DNA of 34,090 nt from Mollicutes bacterium (lineage in GTDB: Bacteria > Bacillota_I > Bacilli_A > Izemoplasmatales > Izemoplasmataceae), in the NCBI GenBank assembly GCA_003552925.1, contig PUOX01000038.1, positions 1 through 34,090 of the forward strand, given 5' to 3'. The notes beneath the pieces were generated by a model. It saw nothing but the letters and a program-made list of their open reading frames with translations, was not told the origin of the DNA and did no database searches. A program made the translations under genes and the position numbers. Positions 22,550-32,400 of the stretch are shown here, one piece after another; within the stretch, counting starts at the first letter, position 1; each line of letters begins with the position of its first letter.

Positions 22550-23338
22550 TTATTGTTCCAGTTTTTTCTCAAACACTCGGTAGGCCAGTAAAGAAAGCGC
22601 AAGAGGATAAAGGACGCCTATCAGCATGTAAAGAATGACCGGGAGGTTGTGGTCGTGCGACAAAAGGTCGGCTTGAACGAGCATCCCCTTTACCGGCCAA
22701 AATGTTGGAAATATCCCTAAGAAGTATTGTTTGAAATCCTGGAGGTTTTCCAAAACAACGAGAGCCGGGAGAAGTGCGAAAATGCCTGTGGTCTTCATGT
22801 AGGCGAAGCCTTCAATTTTGTTTTTGGCGATGGAAGATAGCAGCAACGCAAACACGGGAGTGAAAAAACCCGCCGCAAACGCGAACAATAGAATCGCTCC
22901 CAAGGAAAAGGAGTCCCAAAGATTCACGCCGGCGAATGTGTAGCCGTCGCCGCTCAAAACTTTGGTGCCGAAAAGAATCCAAAACGAGGCGTTCACGCTT
23001 AACAAATAGGCATAAAGCGTTTTGAAAAGTACATAGCCCCGTAACGAAAGCGGGGTGACGCGGAGAGTGTCCAAGGTGTTTTCATCCCGGTGGTCTAAGA
23101 GGCTGAACCCAAGCAAAGCCGATGTTACAAAAGGAGCGACCGAGGCAAAGATGATGATGACGATTAAAGAGGCCGTTTCTTGACCGCCGGTCGTACCGGC
23201 ATAATTGTCGATCAACACCGGAATGACAAACGAGCCCAGTCCGATGACCATTAACGGATAGAGAAGCAAAATGAGCGTCATCTTGTCACGAACGATATTT
23301 TTGAACTCATACACAAGCATACGCATGTATTTCCTCAT
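22550..23338 (-). CDS. ABC-2 type exporter permease, subunit 2
   Basis: 262 residues with about six TM segments. An N-terminal cytosolic helix (YEFKNIVRDKMTLILLLYP) and the RDENTLDTLRVTPLSLRGYV coupling region after TM2 are typical of ABC-2 permeases. ATG 23338 is preferred (GGGAG 8 bases upstream); the GTG start at 23347 would overlap the upstream stop as GTGA. Last gene of the ATPase-permease-permease operon. The two permeases would form a heterodimer; the substrate (drug, peptide or lipid) is not evident. Confidence 0.88.
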   Translation of the reverse strand: MRKYMRMLVYEFKNIVRDKMTLILLLYPLMVIGLGSFVIPVLIDNYAGTTGGQETASLIVIIIFASVAPFVTSALLGFSLLDHRDENTLDTLRVTPLSLRGYVLFKTLYAYLLSVNASFWILFGTKVLSGDGYTFAGVNLWDSFSLGAILLFAFAAGFFTPVFALLLSSIAKNKIEGFAYMKTTGIFALLPALVVLENLQDFKQYFLGIFPTFWPVKGMLVQADLLSHDHNLPVILYMLIGVLYPLALSLLAYRVFEKKLEQ

Positions 23339-23343
23339 CAAAA

Positions 23344-24063
23344 TCACTCCCGCACAGCTTTTTCAATATATTTCGGGAAGACGACATAACGAGCGAGCAA
23401 AAACGCCAACAAAAGCAAATACAAGGCGCTGACGACAATTAATGTGGTTGAGACATCGTGTCCGAAGGCAAAGTCGATCAACAAAAAGGATGCGTGTGTC
23501 GGGGAGACGACGAGAACAATCTCCCAAAGACCGCCAAACAAATCCAGCGCGTAAAAAATGCTGGGAAAAGCGAAGACAATCATATAAAGCATCAACGTGG
23601 CAAGCAAGGTCGGAAAATCCTCGACCAAGACGGCGATGGTGTAGCCGATTATGGCGTGTGACAAGGCAATCAAAAGCGTAAAGGGAAGAAGATACGCAAA
23701 GTTTACCGTGGCGTCGAAGAAAAAGTACGCGAGCAACCCGATGAATAAAGCGGATTGCAATGCGATGTACACCGCACTCACGAGTTTGCTGGCAATGATG
23801 TGTCCCATTTTGGAAGGCGTGATCATCAACGATTTCAGTGTATTTTCCTGTCTTTCGTAAAACAACCCAGCCCCAATTAGGAGTATCGTCATCAAAGCCG
23901 CGTCCATAAAAATGAACAAGGGCACGAAGTCGGCCGCTTGGTCGCGTCCAATCAAAAAGAGCACCAGCACCCAAAGGACGGAAACGCCAAACCCCACCTG
24001 CACGATGTTGTATTTGATCAGACGTTGAAACTCTCCCTTTAAAAGGACCATAAAATTATTCAT
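23344..24063 (-). CDS. ABC-2 type exporter permease, subunit 1
   Basis: 239 residues, six TM segments. Cytosolic start (LLKGEFQRLIKYNIVQ) and the RQENTLKSLMITPSKMGHII coupling stretch match the ABC-2 fold, parallel to the partner at 22550-23338. ATG 24063 overlaps the ATPase gene by 8 bases, with GGGGGAG before it, so translation is coupled. Confidence 0.88.
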   Translation of the reverse strand: MNNFMVLLKGEFQRLIKYNIVQVGFGVSVLWVLVLFLIGRDQAADFVPLFIFMDAALMTILLIGAGLFYERQENTLKSLMITPSKMGHIIASKLVSAVYIALQSALFIGLLAYFFFDATVNFAYLLPFTLLIALSHAIIGYTIAVLVEDFPTLLATLMLYMIVFAFPSIFYALDLFGGLWEIVLVVSPTHASFLLIDFAFGHDVSTTLIVVSALYLLLLAFLLARYVVFPKYIEKAVRE

Positions 24064-24919
24064 GGACTTTCTCCCCCGTCACCTTGATGAAGATATCGTC
24101 CAAACTGGTCTCGCCGCTATGCATGGTTTCAATCGTACGGTTTTGGACGATGTCCAAAAACTTATCGTTTTCTCCAAGCTCGTCAAGGTCGAAGGTTTCG
24201 AGTTTTGTGGCCGAGTTCTCATAGTATTCAACGGCGAGTTCTCGCCTTCCGTATTTGATTTTCAAATCGCGGGGCGTCGAGATTTCCCGTATTTCGCCGC
24301 CGCTGATGAACGCGATGCGGTCGCAAAGCTCTTCCACATCGTTCATCAAATGGGTCGAAAGAAGAACAGTGCCGCCTTCTTCTTTGAACTCTCGAATCAT
24401 ATCCTTGACAATGAGGGCGTTTTTAGGGTCCAGCCCGTTGGTGACTTCATCAAGGAAAAGAAATTGCGGATCGTTTAAAAGCGCGCGCACGAAGTTCAAG
24501 CGCATTTTCATGCCCTTGCTGTATTCGCCAACTTTACGGTCCTTGTCTTCGTACAAACCTACGCGCTTAAGCAAAGCCTCAACATCGGCATTCTTCTTGT
24601 AAAGTTTTTGAAAGAACAACATGTTTTCCATGCCGGTCAGTTTGGAAAAGTGAACGGGCAGTTCAAAGCCGACGCCGACCTTTTCGTAAAACGTGTTGTC
24701 GTAGCTTTTCAAATCCTTGCCAAGATACTCGATGGTGCCCGTATAATTTTTCAGCAAGCGCGTCAAAATCTTTTGAGTGGTCGATTTCCCAGCTCCGCTC
24801 GGCCCTAATAGTCCGAATATTTCGCCTTTTCGGATTGAAAAAGTGATGCCGCGCACCGCTTCAACACCGTTCTTTTTGTACGTAAACCGTAAATCCTCGA
24901 CCCTGAAAACATCGTCCAT
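24056..24919 (-). CDS. ABC exporter ATPase subunit
   Basis: 287 residues. Walker A GPSGAGKS (39-46), signature YSKGMKMRLNFVRAL, Walker B FLFLDEVTNGLDP and H-loop STHLMNDVEEL, followed by a C-terminal extension of about 70 residues. The Walker B/D-loop has Val in place of the usual Pro (LDEPTNGLDP). ATG 24919 has GGAGGG 7 bases upstream; longer in-frame starts reach into the leader and lack sites. It powers the two permeases that follow. DrrA/NatA-like group; substrate unknown. Confidence 0.92.
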   Translation of the reverse strand: MDDVFRVEDLRFTYKKNGVEAVRGITFSIRKGEIFGLLGPSGAGKSTTQKILTRLLKNYTGTIEYLGKDLKSYDNTFYEKVGVGFELPVHFSKLTGMENMLFFQKLYKKNADVEALLKRVGLYEDKDRKVGEYSKGMKMRLNFVRALLNDPQFLFLDEVTNGLDPKNALIVKDMIREFKEEGGTVLLSTHLMNDVEELCDRIAFISGGEIREISTPRDLKIKYGRRELAVEYYENSATKLETFDLDELGENDKFLDIVQNRTIETMHSGETSLDDIFIKVTGEKVHE

Positions 24920-25014
24920 GCTCAAACCCTCCATTTTCTTCGCCAGTTGGCTGTTTATGGTGTCTGTTCTTTTGTCAACGTCCATGCAGTTGGTACAGCT
25001 CGACACCCACCGTC

Positions 25015-25030
25015 ATGACAGTGTTGTCAT
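25015..25030. promoter_or_regulatory. Dyad operator at the start of the ABC exporter transcript
   Basis: Perfect 16 bp repeat ATGACA-GTGT-TGTCAT lying about 4-19 bases after the expected transcription start. Its arms and 4-base spacing are the same as in the dyad in front of the arsR-type gene (TGACA-N4-TGTCA). Confidence 0.6.
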
Positions 25031-25039
25031 ATTAAGTTC

Positions 25040-25067
25040 AGTATATCACGGACTTCGCGGGTGTCAA
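25040..25067 (-). promoter_or_regulatory. Promoter of the ABC exporter operon
   Basis: TTGACA (25062-25067), 16-base spacer, extended -10 TGA-TATACT (TATACT at 25040-25045). The leader of about 110 bases shows no recognised riboswitch. Confidence 0.8.
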
Positions 25068-25103
25068 GACAAAACGCCATCCGTCCCAAAAGAACGCATG
25101 GCG
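25065..25103 (-). terminator. Terminator of uvrB
   Basis: CGCCAT/ATGGCG outer stem and CGTTC/GGACG inner stem separated by a G-G mismatch (25075-25103), then TTTTGTCTTG. The end of this T-rich tail overlaps the -35 of the exporter promoter. Confidence 0.72.
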
Positions 25104-25110
25104 CTTGAAG

Positions 25111-27075
25111 CTATAACGAAGCTTTGATTTCAATAATCAAATCACGAAGTTCGGCCGCTTTTTCAAAGTCTAAATCCTTGGCGGCTCTTCGCATATCCTT
25201 TTCCATCTCCTCAACCATGGCGTGTTTCTCTTCTTTGTCCATTTCGCTGAGTTTCTTCGTCTCTCCGTCTTCGTCTTTCTCGAGTTTTATGCGGATTGAC
25301 GCCCGGATGTCTTTTTTGATGGTCTCCGGTTGGATGTTGTATTTCTCATTATGCGCTTTTTGGATCTCGCGGCGCCGGTTTGTTTCGTCCACCGCCTCGC
25401 GCATCGCGTCGCTAATCTTGTCCGCATAAAGATAGACCGTGCCGTTGACGTTTCTCGCGGCTCTGCCGATGGTTTGAATCAAGCTGCGCGCGCTTCTTAG
25501 GAAGCCTTCCTTGTCGGCGTCCAGAATGCCTATAAACGACACCTCGGGGAGGTCCAACCCTTCACGGAGCAAGTTGATGCCCACAAGCACATCGTAAACG
25601 CCCAGACGTAAATCGCGGATGATTTCAATCCGTTCGAGCGAATCGATTTCCGAATGCATGTAGGCGACCTTGATGCCAAGCTCCTTCAAATACGCGGTCA
25701 AATCTTCGCTCATCTTGATGGTTAACGTCGTGATGAGAGTGCGTTCGTTGCGTTTGGTGCGTTTTTCAATTTCACTGACCAAATCGTCGATTTGCCCTTC
25801 TTTGGAACGGATTTCCACATAGGGATCCAAAAGCCCCGTGGGCCGGATAATCTGTTCGACGACGTCGGAACTTCGGGTCATCTCGAAATCCCCGGGTGTC
25901 GCGCTTACATAGACAACTTGATCAATCTTCTCGTAAAACTCGTCAAAGTCGAGCGGGCGGTTGTCTAGCGCGCTCGGTAGGCGGAATCCGTAATCGACTA
26001 GTGTCTGTTTTCGCGAGCGGTCGCCGTTGAACATGCCCCGCACCTGCGGCAAGGTCACATGCGATTCGTCGACAATAAGGAGATAATCGTCACCAAAAAA
26101 ATCCATCAAAGTCGAAGGCGTCTCACCCGGACCACGAAGGGAAAGATGCCGAGAGTAGTTTTCAACCCCTTTGCAGGTGCCGATTTCCCTCAACATTTCA
26201 ATGTCGTAGTTCGTGCGCTGTTTCAGACGCTCGGCTTCAACGAGTTTGCCTTCTTCTTCAAACTGTTTCAAACGCTCTTGCAGTTCAGCTTCGATTCTGC
26301 GAATCCCCTCTTCGAGTTTGTCTTTGTTCGTGACGAACTGTGTCGCCGGGAAAATGGTGACCACGCTTTGGTCTTCAAGGATTTCACCGCTGACAATGTC
26401 AATAGAGCGAATTCTCTCGATTTCGTCGTCAAAAAACTCGATGCGCAAGCCTTTGTTCTTCTGATAGGTCGGCAGAATTTCCACCACATCGCCTTTGACG
26501 CGGAATGTGCCTCTTTTGAAGTCCGTGTCGTTTCGTTCAAAAAGCATCTCGACCAGACGGTCGAGAAGGTCGTCGCGGTCGTAAGTTTCGCCTTGCCGTA
26601 TGGTCAGGGTCGCGTTTTTGTAATCTTCGGGGTCGCCAATGCCATAGATGCAGCTGACGCTCGCAACGACAATAACATCATCGCGTTCCAACAAACTGGC
26701 GGTCGCGCTGTGCCGCATTTCGTCGATTTCGTCGTTCGTTTGTGCATCCTTTTCAATGTACAAATCACGACTTGGGACATACGCTTCGGGTTGATAGTAG
26801 TCATAATAAGAAATGAAGTACTCCACCCGGTTGTCGGGGAAGAACTCCTTGAATTCCGAATACAACTGCCCGGCCAAAGTCTTGTTGTGGGCCAGCACCA
26901 ACACGGGCTTGTCGAGTCCTGAGATAACGTTGCTCATAGTAAAGGTCTTGCCCGTGCCCGTCGCCCCAAGCAAGACTTGTTCGGCTGCGCCTTTTTGAAT
27001 GTTTTCCACCAAACGGTTTATGGCTTTTTCTTGGTCCCCTTTCGGGGTGTATTCCGTATGCAGCTTGTAAGGCAT
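25111..27075 (-). CDS. uvrB: Excinuclease ABC subunit B
   Basis: 654 residues, the damage-verifying helicase-like subunit of nucleotide excision repair. Walker A GATGTGKT (37-44), the beta-hairpin region [17 protein letters not shown], a DESH box, helicase motifs V and VI ([23 protein letters not shown]), and the C-terminal UVR motif ([17 protein letters not shown]) that contacts UvrC. ATG 27075 has GAGGTG 6 bases upstream; the long upstream in-frame extension is not supported. Length normal. uvrA is not adjacent within the window. Confidence 0.98.
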   Translation of the reverse strand: MPYKLHTEYTPKGDQEKAINRLVENIQKGAAEQVLLGATGTGKTFTMSNVISGLDKPVLVLAHNKTLAGQLYSEFKEFFPDNRVEYFISYYDYYQPEAYVPSRDLYIEKDAQTNDEIDEMRHSATASLLERDDVIVVASVSCIYGIGDPEDYKNATLTIRQGETYDRDDLLDRLVEMLFERNDTDFKRGTFRVKGDVVEILPTYQKNKGLRIEFFDDEIERIRSIDIVSGEILEDQSVVTIFPATQFVTNKDKLEEGIRRIEAELQERLKQFEEEGKLVEAERLKQRTNYDIEMLREIGTCKGVENYSRHLSLRGPGETPSTLMDFFGDDYLLIVDESHVTLPQVRGMFNGDRSRKQTLVDYGFRLPSALDNRPLDFDEFYEKIDQVVYVSATPGDFEMTRSSDVVEQIIRPTGLLDPYVEIRSKEGQIDDLVSEIEKRTKRNERTLITTLTIKMSEDLTAYLKELGIKVAYMHSEIDSLERIEIIRDLRLGVYDVLVGINLLREGLDLPEVSFIGILDADKEGFLRSARSLIQTIGRAARNVNGTVYLYADKISDAMREAVDETNRRREIQKAHNEKYNIQPETIKKDIRASIRIKLEKDEDGETKKLSEMDKEEKHAMVEEMEKDMRRAAKDLDFEKAAELRDLIIEIKASL

Positions 27076-27097
27076 GCCATCACCTCGATTCCTAGTC

Positions 27098-27106
27098 ATT
27101 TTATCA
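27098..27106 (-). promoter_or_regulatory. Possible extended -10 promoter of uvrB
   Basis: TGA-TAAAAT (TAAAAT at 27098-27103) in the 78-base divergent gap. No good -35 and no Gram-positive LexA box (CGAAC-N4-GTTCG) was seen. Confidence 0.4.
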
Positions 27107-27153
27107 TAATTCAACAAGTTGTGATAGAATATACTCACGCGGAGGTGGTTGCG

Positions 27154-28782
27154 GTGAACCCGCTTCTCATTGCGATTGACGCCAAATTCATCCACACGAA
27201 CAACGCTGTGAGGCTCTTAAAAGCGAACAGCGCTTTTGATGTGGATATTGCCGAGTTCACCATCAAGGATTCCCTCACGAAAATCGTCGATACCATCAAG
27301 GCAAAAAACCCCTTATTTGTGGGATTTTCCACCTACATATGGAATGTGGAAATCGTGCGGAAACTCATAAAAAAAGTGAAAGAAGAATGCTCCCTCCCGG
27401 TAGTCCTAGGCGGCCCTGAAGTCAGTTATGAACCTTTCCACTTTTTAGAAACCACCGAAGCGGACCTCGTGGTCAAAGGCGAAGGAGAACACGTCTTCGA
27501 CGACGTCATTTTGCATTTTTTGGAAGGCAAAGACCTCACGGAAACGTCCAATATCGCCACAAAGACGCCATCACGCATCAATACGCCCATCGAAGAAATT
27601 CAAGACTTGTCGAATCTAAAACTTCCCCACTTTTTCAAATCGGACCTCGCCAACCTACCCCATAAAATCCAGTACCTAGAAACCTCGCGGGGCTGTCCCT
27701 ATCGCTGCAGCTATTGTTTGTCCTCTTTGGAAAAAACGGTGCGTCATTTTGATATCAAACCCCTTAAAGATGCGATTTCCCACTTATTAGACAACGGGGC
27801 GACGACCTTCAAGTTTTTGGATAGGACTTTCAACGTCTCCAAACACGCTCTTCCCATCATCGACTTCATTGTCCAAGCGCACACCCCGGGATCGGTGTTC
27901 CAATTCGAAATGACCGGCGACACGTTGAACGAAGAGCTTATCAACCACATTCACGCAACCGCCCCCAAAAACCTTTTCCGCTTTGAAATCGGCATCCAAT
28001 CCACCAACGAAATCACAAACCGCCTTGTCAATCGTTTCCAAGACAACGCACGGCTGTTTCGCATCATCCGCAAGATTCAAGAAAACGGCGTCATAGACTT
28101 GCACTTGGATTTAATCGCCGGATTGCCAAAAGAGAACTTGGCACGCTTTAAGCGTACCTTTAACGAAGTATTCGCGTTGGGCGCAAAAGAGCTGCAACTA
28201 GGCTTTTTGAAGTTTTTACGAGGCACAAAAATCCGAAAAGAGGCAAGCCGGTATCAATATAAGTTCCAGTCGCACGCACCTTATGAAATACTAGAAAGCG
28301 AAGACCTCTCGGCTGAAGACATCCGAAGAATGAAGCGCGTTGAGACGGCCCTCGAGTTGTTCCACAACAAAGGATACTTCGGCGACACATTGTACACAAT
28401 CTTCAAAGGACACTACGTGGAGTATTTCACATTGTTTGAAAGGATTTACCAACGCTATACCGAGAGAAATCTCCCCCTAAAAGGCTACCAGCTTCATACG
28501 CTTTACGCCTTCATCGAACAATTCTTACGTGAAGAAGGCGTCATGCAAGACAGACTCGACGAACTCAAACACACTTACTTGTCGAAGCACAAAGTGAAAC
28601 CCAAATGCTATTTCGAGAAAATCGAAGACAAAAAGTTGAAACACCATCTTTTCACTAACCTCCATTCCCGAACAGACATCCCCGTGCACACGTTTTTCAA
28701 GCACGCAATCGTCACACCGTACAAAAAAAGGTATCTCGTCGCACTTTATCAAAACCATGAAGCGCAGCTGTTCAAGGCATAA
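27154..28782 (+). CDS. B12-binding-domain radical SAM protein (DUF4080-like)
   Basis: 542 residues, GTG start 27154 with GGAGGT 7 bases upstream; the much longer frame upstream overlaps uvrB and is rejected. N-terminal cobalamin-binding-like Rossmann domain (about 1-130, with [10 protein letters not shown] and [12 protein letters not shown]), then radical SAM core with [11 protein letters not shown] (Cys181, 185, 188), [17 protein letters not shown] and [10 protein letters not shown], and a C-terminal domain of about 170 residues in DUF4080 style. The typical B12-ligand DxHxxG motif is not visible, so cobalamin binding is doubtful. Reaction unknown. Divergent from uvrB; possible -10 TATACT at 27130-27135. 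Confidence 0.9.
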   Translation: MNPLLIAIDAKFIHTNNAVRLLKANSAFDVDIAEFTIKDSLTKIVDTIKAKNPLFVGFSTYIWNVEIVRKLIKKVKEECSLPVVLGGPEVSYEPFHFLETTEADLVVKGEGEHVFDDVILHFLEGKDLTETSNIATKTPSRINTPIEEIQDLSNLKLPHFFKSDLANLPHKIQYLETSRGCPYRCSYCLSSLEKTVRHFDIKPLKDAISHLLDNGATTFKFLDRTFNVSKHALPIIDFIVQAHTPGSVFQFEMTGDTLNEELINHIHATAPKNLFRFEIGIQSTNEITNRLVNRFQDNARLFRIIRKIQENGVIDLHLDLIAGLPKENLARFKRTFNEVFALGAKELQLGFLKFLRGTKIRKEASRYQYKFQSHAPYEILESEDLSAEDIRRMKRVETALELFHNKGYFGDTLYTIFKGHYVEYFTLFERIYQRYTERNLPLKGYQLHTLYAFIEQFLREEGVMQDRLDELKHTYLSKHKVKPKCYFEKIEDKKLKHHLFTNLHSRTDIPVHTFFKHAIVTPYKKRYLVALYQNHEAQLFKA

Positions 28783-28783
28783 G

Positions 28784-28811
28784 AAGACCGCTCAACCGAG
28801 CGGTCTTTTTT
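28784..28811 (+). terminator. Terminator after the radical SAM gene
   Basis: Perfect 10 bp stem AAGACCGCTC/GAGCGGTCTT (28784-28793 with 28798-28807), AACC loop and six T. It may also serve the tetR gene on the other strand, whose stop lies inside the T run, with a weaker T tract. Confidence 0.9.
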
Positions 28812-29421
28812 AATGGTGCAATTTGAGTATGCATTGGTACACATCTTCGGCGATAGCATCCGCATCCCAATCGTTGAATGGGTCGCAATAGGCGAACACG
28901 CTGCCAAACACTAAAGATTCGATGCTTTGTTTGCGAGTTTGACCGATGTTTTGGGAAAGAAGCCCCTCGTCAATGCCCTTTTGAAGAATTTCCCGCATGC
29001 GCTTTTGATAGATGTCCACAGTCTTCCGCATCCTTTTCAGTAACAGCCGCTTTTTCTCTTCGGGCAAAAGCGCGATGTCGGGATGGTGTGAAAATTCCTG
29101 AATCATGCGGTTTTGTTTTGATAAAGAAAGCAGTTTGTGGTAATGCTTCATAAAAGCTTCTTGGAAGGACAAGGCCTTAAACGTCTCGGCATCCAGCAAA
29201 GCTTCTTCGTAGGTTTCCATCAACCGCATCAGGGCGCCGGTGATCAAATCCTCTTTGCTTTCAAAGTACTCGTAGATGGTGCTCTTGCCTATGTTGGTTT
29301 GTTTCGCGATGTTGGAGATGGTGAGTTTTTCTCCGCTTGTAGGTGTGTTCAAATAGGCCAGGACCGCTTGCAAAACCGCCGCCTTTTTCTCTGAAGGTTC
29401 ACGGCTTGTGTCCTTATTCAT
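28810..29421 (-). CDS. TetR-family regulator, probable repressor of the RND pump
   Basis: 203 residues. HTH about 33-60 (LTISNIAKQTNIGKSTIYEY, then FESKEDLI) in TetR style, followed by an all-helical ligand-binding domain of about 140 residues ending ILKLHH. ATG 29421 has GAGGGG 7 bases upstream and overlaps the RND gene by 8 bases, so regulator and pump are made together. By analogy with YerO next to SwrC in B. subtilis it likely represses its own operon through the dyad at 32802-32829. The ligand is unknown. Confidence 0.92.
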   Translation of the reverse strand: MNKDTSREPSEKKAAVLQAVLAYLNTPTSGEKLTISNIAKQTNIGKSTIYEYFESKEDLITGALMRLMETYEEALLDAETFKALSFQEAFMKHYHKLLSLSKQNRMIQEFSHHPDIALLPEEKKRLLLKRMRKTVDIYQKRMREILQKGIDEGLLSQNIGQTRKQSIESLVFGSVFAYCDPFNDWDADAIAEDVYQCILKLHH

Positions 29422-32400
29422 GCGATTCACCCCTCTTGTTGTTTTCGGGCAAGAACACTACGGTGGAGGCAATCATCGCGGCAATCACAAAGGCGACAAA
29501 GGCATAGAGGTAATTGCCGACTACGAGAAAGTAAATCATCAAGCCAAACGCAACGACGCCAACAGGCAGGCCGAAGACGTATTTGCCATGGAGCGTCATG
29601 ACATAATACAGAATCGGCACTAAGAATATGGTCAAGAAGGTTGCGTAGAACAAACCTCCAATCGCGGTAATGGCCATGGGTTGCGTAAGTTCTGCGCCTT
29701 GGCCGATACCGATCGCCAAAGTCGTCAGGGCCAAAATGGTCGTCATCGCCGTCATGAATATCGGACGTAAACGAATTCTGCCGGCTTCAAAGATGGCGTC
29801 TTTGAGCTCGTAGCCCCGGTCTCTCAATTGGTTGATATAATCGACAAGGACAATGCCGTTGTTCACCACCACCCCGGAAAGAATGATCAAACCGATGATG
29901 GCCACTATGCTAACCGGCATGCCGAGAATGTAGAGAATGCTGAAGCCTCCGGTAAAGGCAAGCGGTATCGTGAACATTATGATGAAGGGGTAAGTGAGCG
30001 ATTGGAACTGTGAAGCCATAATCATATACACAAGCAAAATCCCGATGGATCCCACAAGGATCAACGTGTCAATCGCCTCCATGATTTCTTCATCCTCGCC
30101 GAGAACATCAAAATCGTAACCGGCAGGGAGTTCGTAATCGTCAAGGACCGCCTCGATATCGCGTGCGACCAACGACGTGTTGTACCCGCTGGCGATACTC
30201 GCATCGACCGTCACGGCTCTCGAACCGTCAACTCTAGTGATGCGGGCGTAGCCGGTTTGGATTCCGACTTCGGCGATGTCGCCAAGTTTGATTTCTTCGC
30301 CGATGGGGCTTTCGCCCAACGTCAAGGCGCGCAGTTCGTCAAGGTCTTCGATGCTCGTACGTCTGGTTTCATCTTCATCGTAGACATAAAGGTTGTAACT
30401 CCGTCCGTTCATCGTCACGTTGGTGACTCGCTGGGGTCCTTCAAGATACTCGGCAACCTGTTGCAACACTTGAGCGACTGTGAAACCGCGACGAATGGCG
30501 GCGTCTTTATCGACGGTCACTTTGATCTCCTGTTGAGGCATGCCCAATCCCGAATCGACATCGGACGTTCCTTCAACATCTTCTAATAGATCGGCCAATT
30601 TGACGGCTTCCTCTCGCAACACCTCCAGATTCGGGCCTTTCAACCGTACCTGAACGCCTTCGCCGATTAAGGCGGCCGCATCGGCTTCGGTTCCCGTGAC
30701 ATCGATATCGAACATGCCATAATCCGTTTCAAGAAGTTTCCGGATTTCTTCCGCCATTTCTGAAGTTGAAAGCGTTCGGTCTTCGCGCAAAACAATGTTG
30801 ACGTTCGCGCGCGTCTGAGTCGTTCCCGTAAACCCTAACATGACGAGCTCACCACCGAGCGATATGCCCACGGTTTCAATGTCTTCATATTCACGCAAGT
30901 CTTCATAAAGCTGATCGAGTTTCTTGGTGAATTCTTCAAAGCTCATCGGTTCTTCCGCAGTGATTTCAAGACTTGCCCTCAATGTACCTTCATCGGTGGG
31001 CGGAAAAAACTCAAAGCCTCTGGATGTCGCCAAGAAGAACGAAGCCACAAACAATCCCAAAACCACAAGGATTACAGCAACCTTGACTTTGAAGAGTCCC
31101 TCCAACGCTTTGGTGTATACTACTTTGACTTTCTCAAAGAACGGCTCTTTTTGTGGTTTTTGACGTCTTACCGATTTTGAATCGTCTTCTCGCAAAATAC
31201 GGTTGGCGATAGTCGGCACAAACGTCAAAGCAATCAACAGCGACGCGATGAGGCTGAACGAAATCGTCAACGCCAGCTGGACAAAGATTTCACGTATGAA
31301 ATCTTCAATGAACATAATCGGCAAAAACACACCAATTGTGGTCAGCGTACTGGCGATGATGGCGCCGCTTACCTGGTGAGCGCCACGTACAGCGGCATCC
31401 TTGTTGGTAGCGCCGTCTTTTTTCATACGGAAAATGTTCTCAATCACCACAATACTGTTATCGACCAACATTCCAATACCCAATGCGAGCCCGCCTAAGG
31501 AAACGATGTTCAACGTCATACCTGAAAGATACACCAGAATAATGGCGAACAACAAGCTGATGGGAATCGCAACACCGACAATGAACGTAATCCGAAGGCT
31601 GCGCAAAAAGACAAACAATACGATGATTGCCAAAATACCGCCGAGGATAAGGTTTTGCACGACACTTCCCGTTGCCATGTTGATGTATTCACCTTGGTCC
31701 AAAAGGATGGTGACGTCAAAATTTTCGTCTTCTTCAGCAAGCTCGGCAAAGGCGGCGTGAATGTTTTCGGTCACATCCGTTGTGGCATGTTCGCCGCCTC
31801 TTTGGATGCTAATCGTCAACGCGTCTTCGCCGTTCACCTTAGAATATTGACGCTCGCGAGCGTCGACAAACTCCACATCGGCGATGTCGGAAACCGAAAC
31901 TTTCGGAAAAGAGATTGGCGCGGGAATCGCAGCGGTAGACAAATCAAAAACGGTAAGGTCCTTGATGTCGTCCAAACTGCCTAGGTCATCGCCGACCCGA
32001 ACCATATATTCGGTTCCGTCAACATCGATGAACCCTGAAGGGAAGGCGAAATTTTGCGCTTGCAAAATATTTCCGACATGTTCTTTATTTAGCGTCAATC
32101 TTGGAAAATCTTCAGGCAGGGGCATGCCCAAGTTCTCCATAATCGTCTCTAAATTGTCCCATTCTTCTTCTATATCTTCGTTATATTGGTCTATGGCTTC
32201 TTGGTCCAACGTCACACGAATCTCGGACTCGAAAGCGCCGGATATGCTCAGGTTTGCAACGCCGGGGATGCGCTCCAAGCGTGGAGACAGGGTGTTTTCT
32301 GTCCATTCAGTGAGTTCTTCCAAATCCTTTCCTTCGTATGAAACACTGAAACTCATAATAGGCAGCATTTCCGGGTTTAGTCGCAAAATGGCGGGATTTC

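Noticed and set aside
22376-22591. 71-codon plus-strand frame rich in Phe/Asn/Ile/Leu
   Set aside because: Lies in AT-rich promoter and terminator DNA of the opposite strand; low complexity and no ribosome site.
24978-25020. Short frame in the ABC exporter leader (about 13 codons, starting MTVGVELY)
   Set aside because: No ribosome site before its ATG and no attenuator hairpin follows, so no leader-peptide control can be supported.
26059-26922. 287-codon plus-strand frame
   Set aside because: Lies entirely antisense to uvrB, composition is a mirror of it, no ribosome site or promoter; a shadow frame.
26977-27153. N-terminal extension of the radical SAM protein
   Set aside because: Would read through the uvrB start and divergent promoters; the GGAGGT site places the start at GTG 27154.
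27076-27153. LexA (SOS) box in the uvrB promoter
   Set aside because: No CGAAC-N4-GTTCG or close variant found in the gap; SOS control cannot be claimed.
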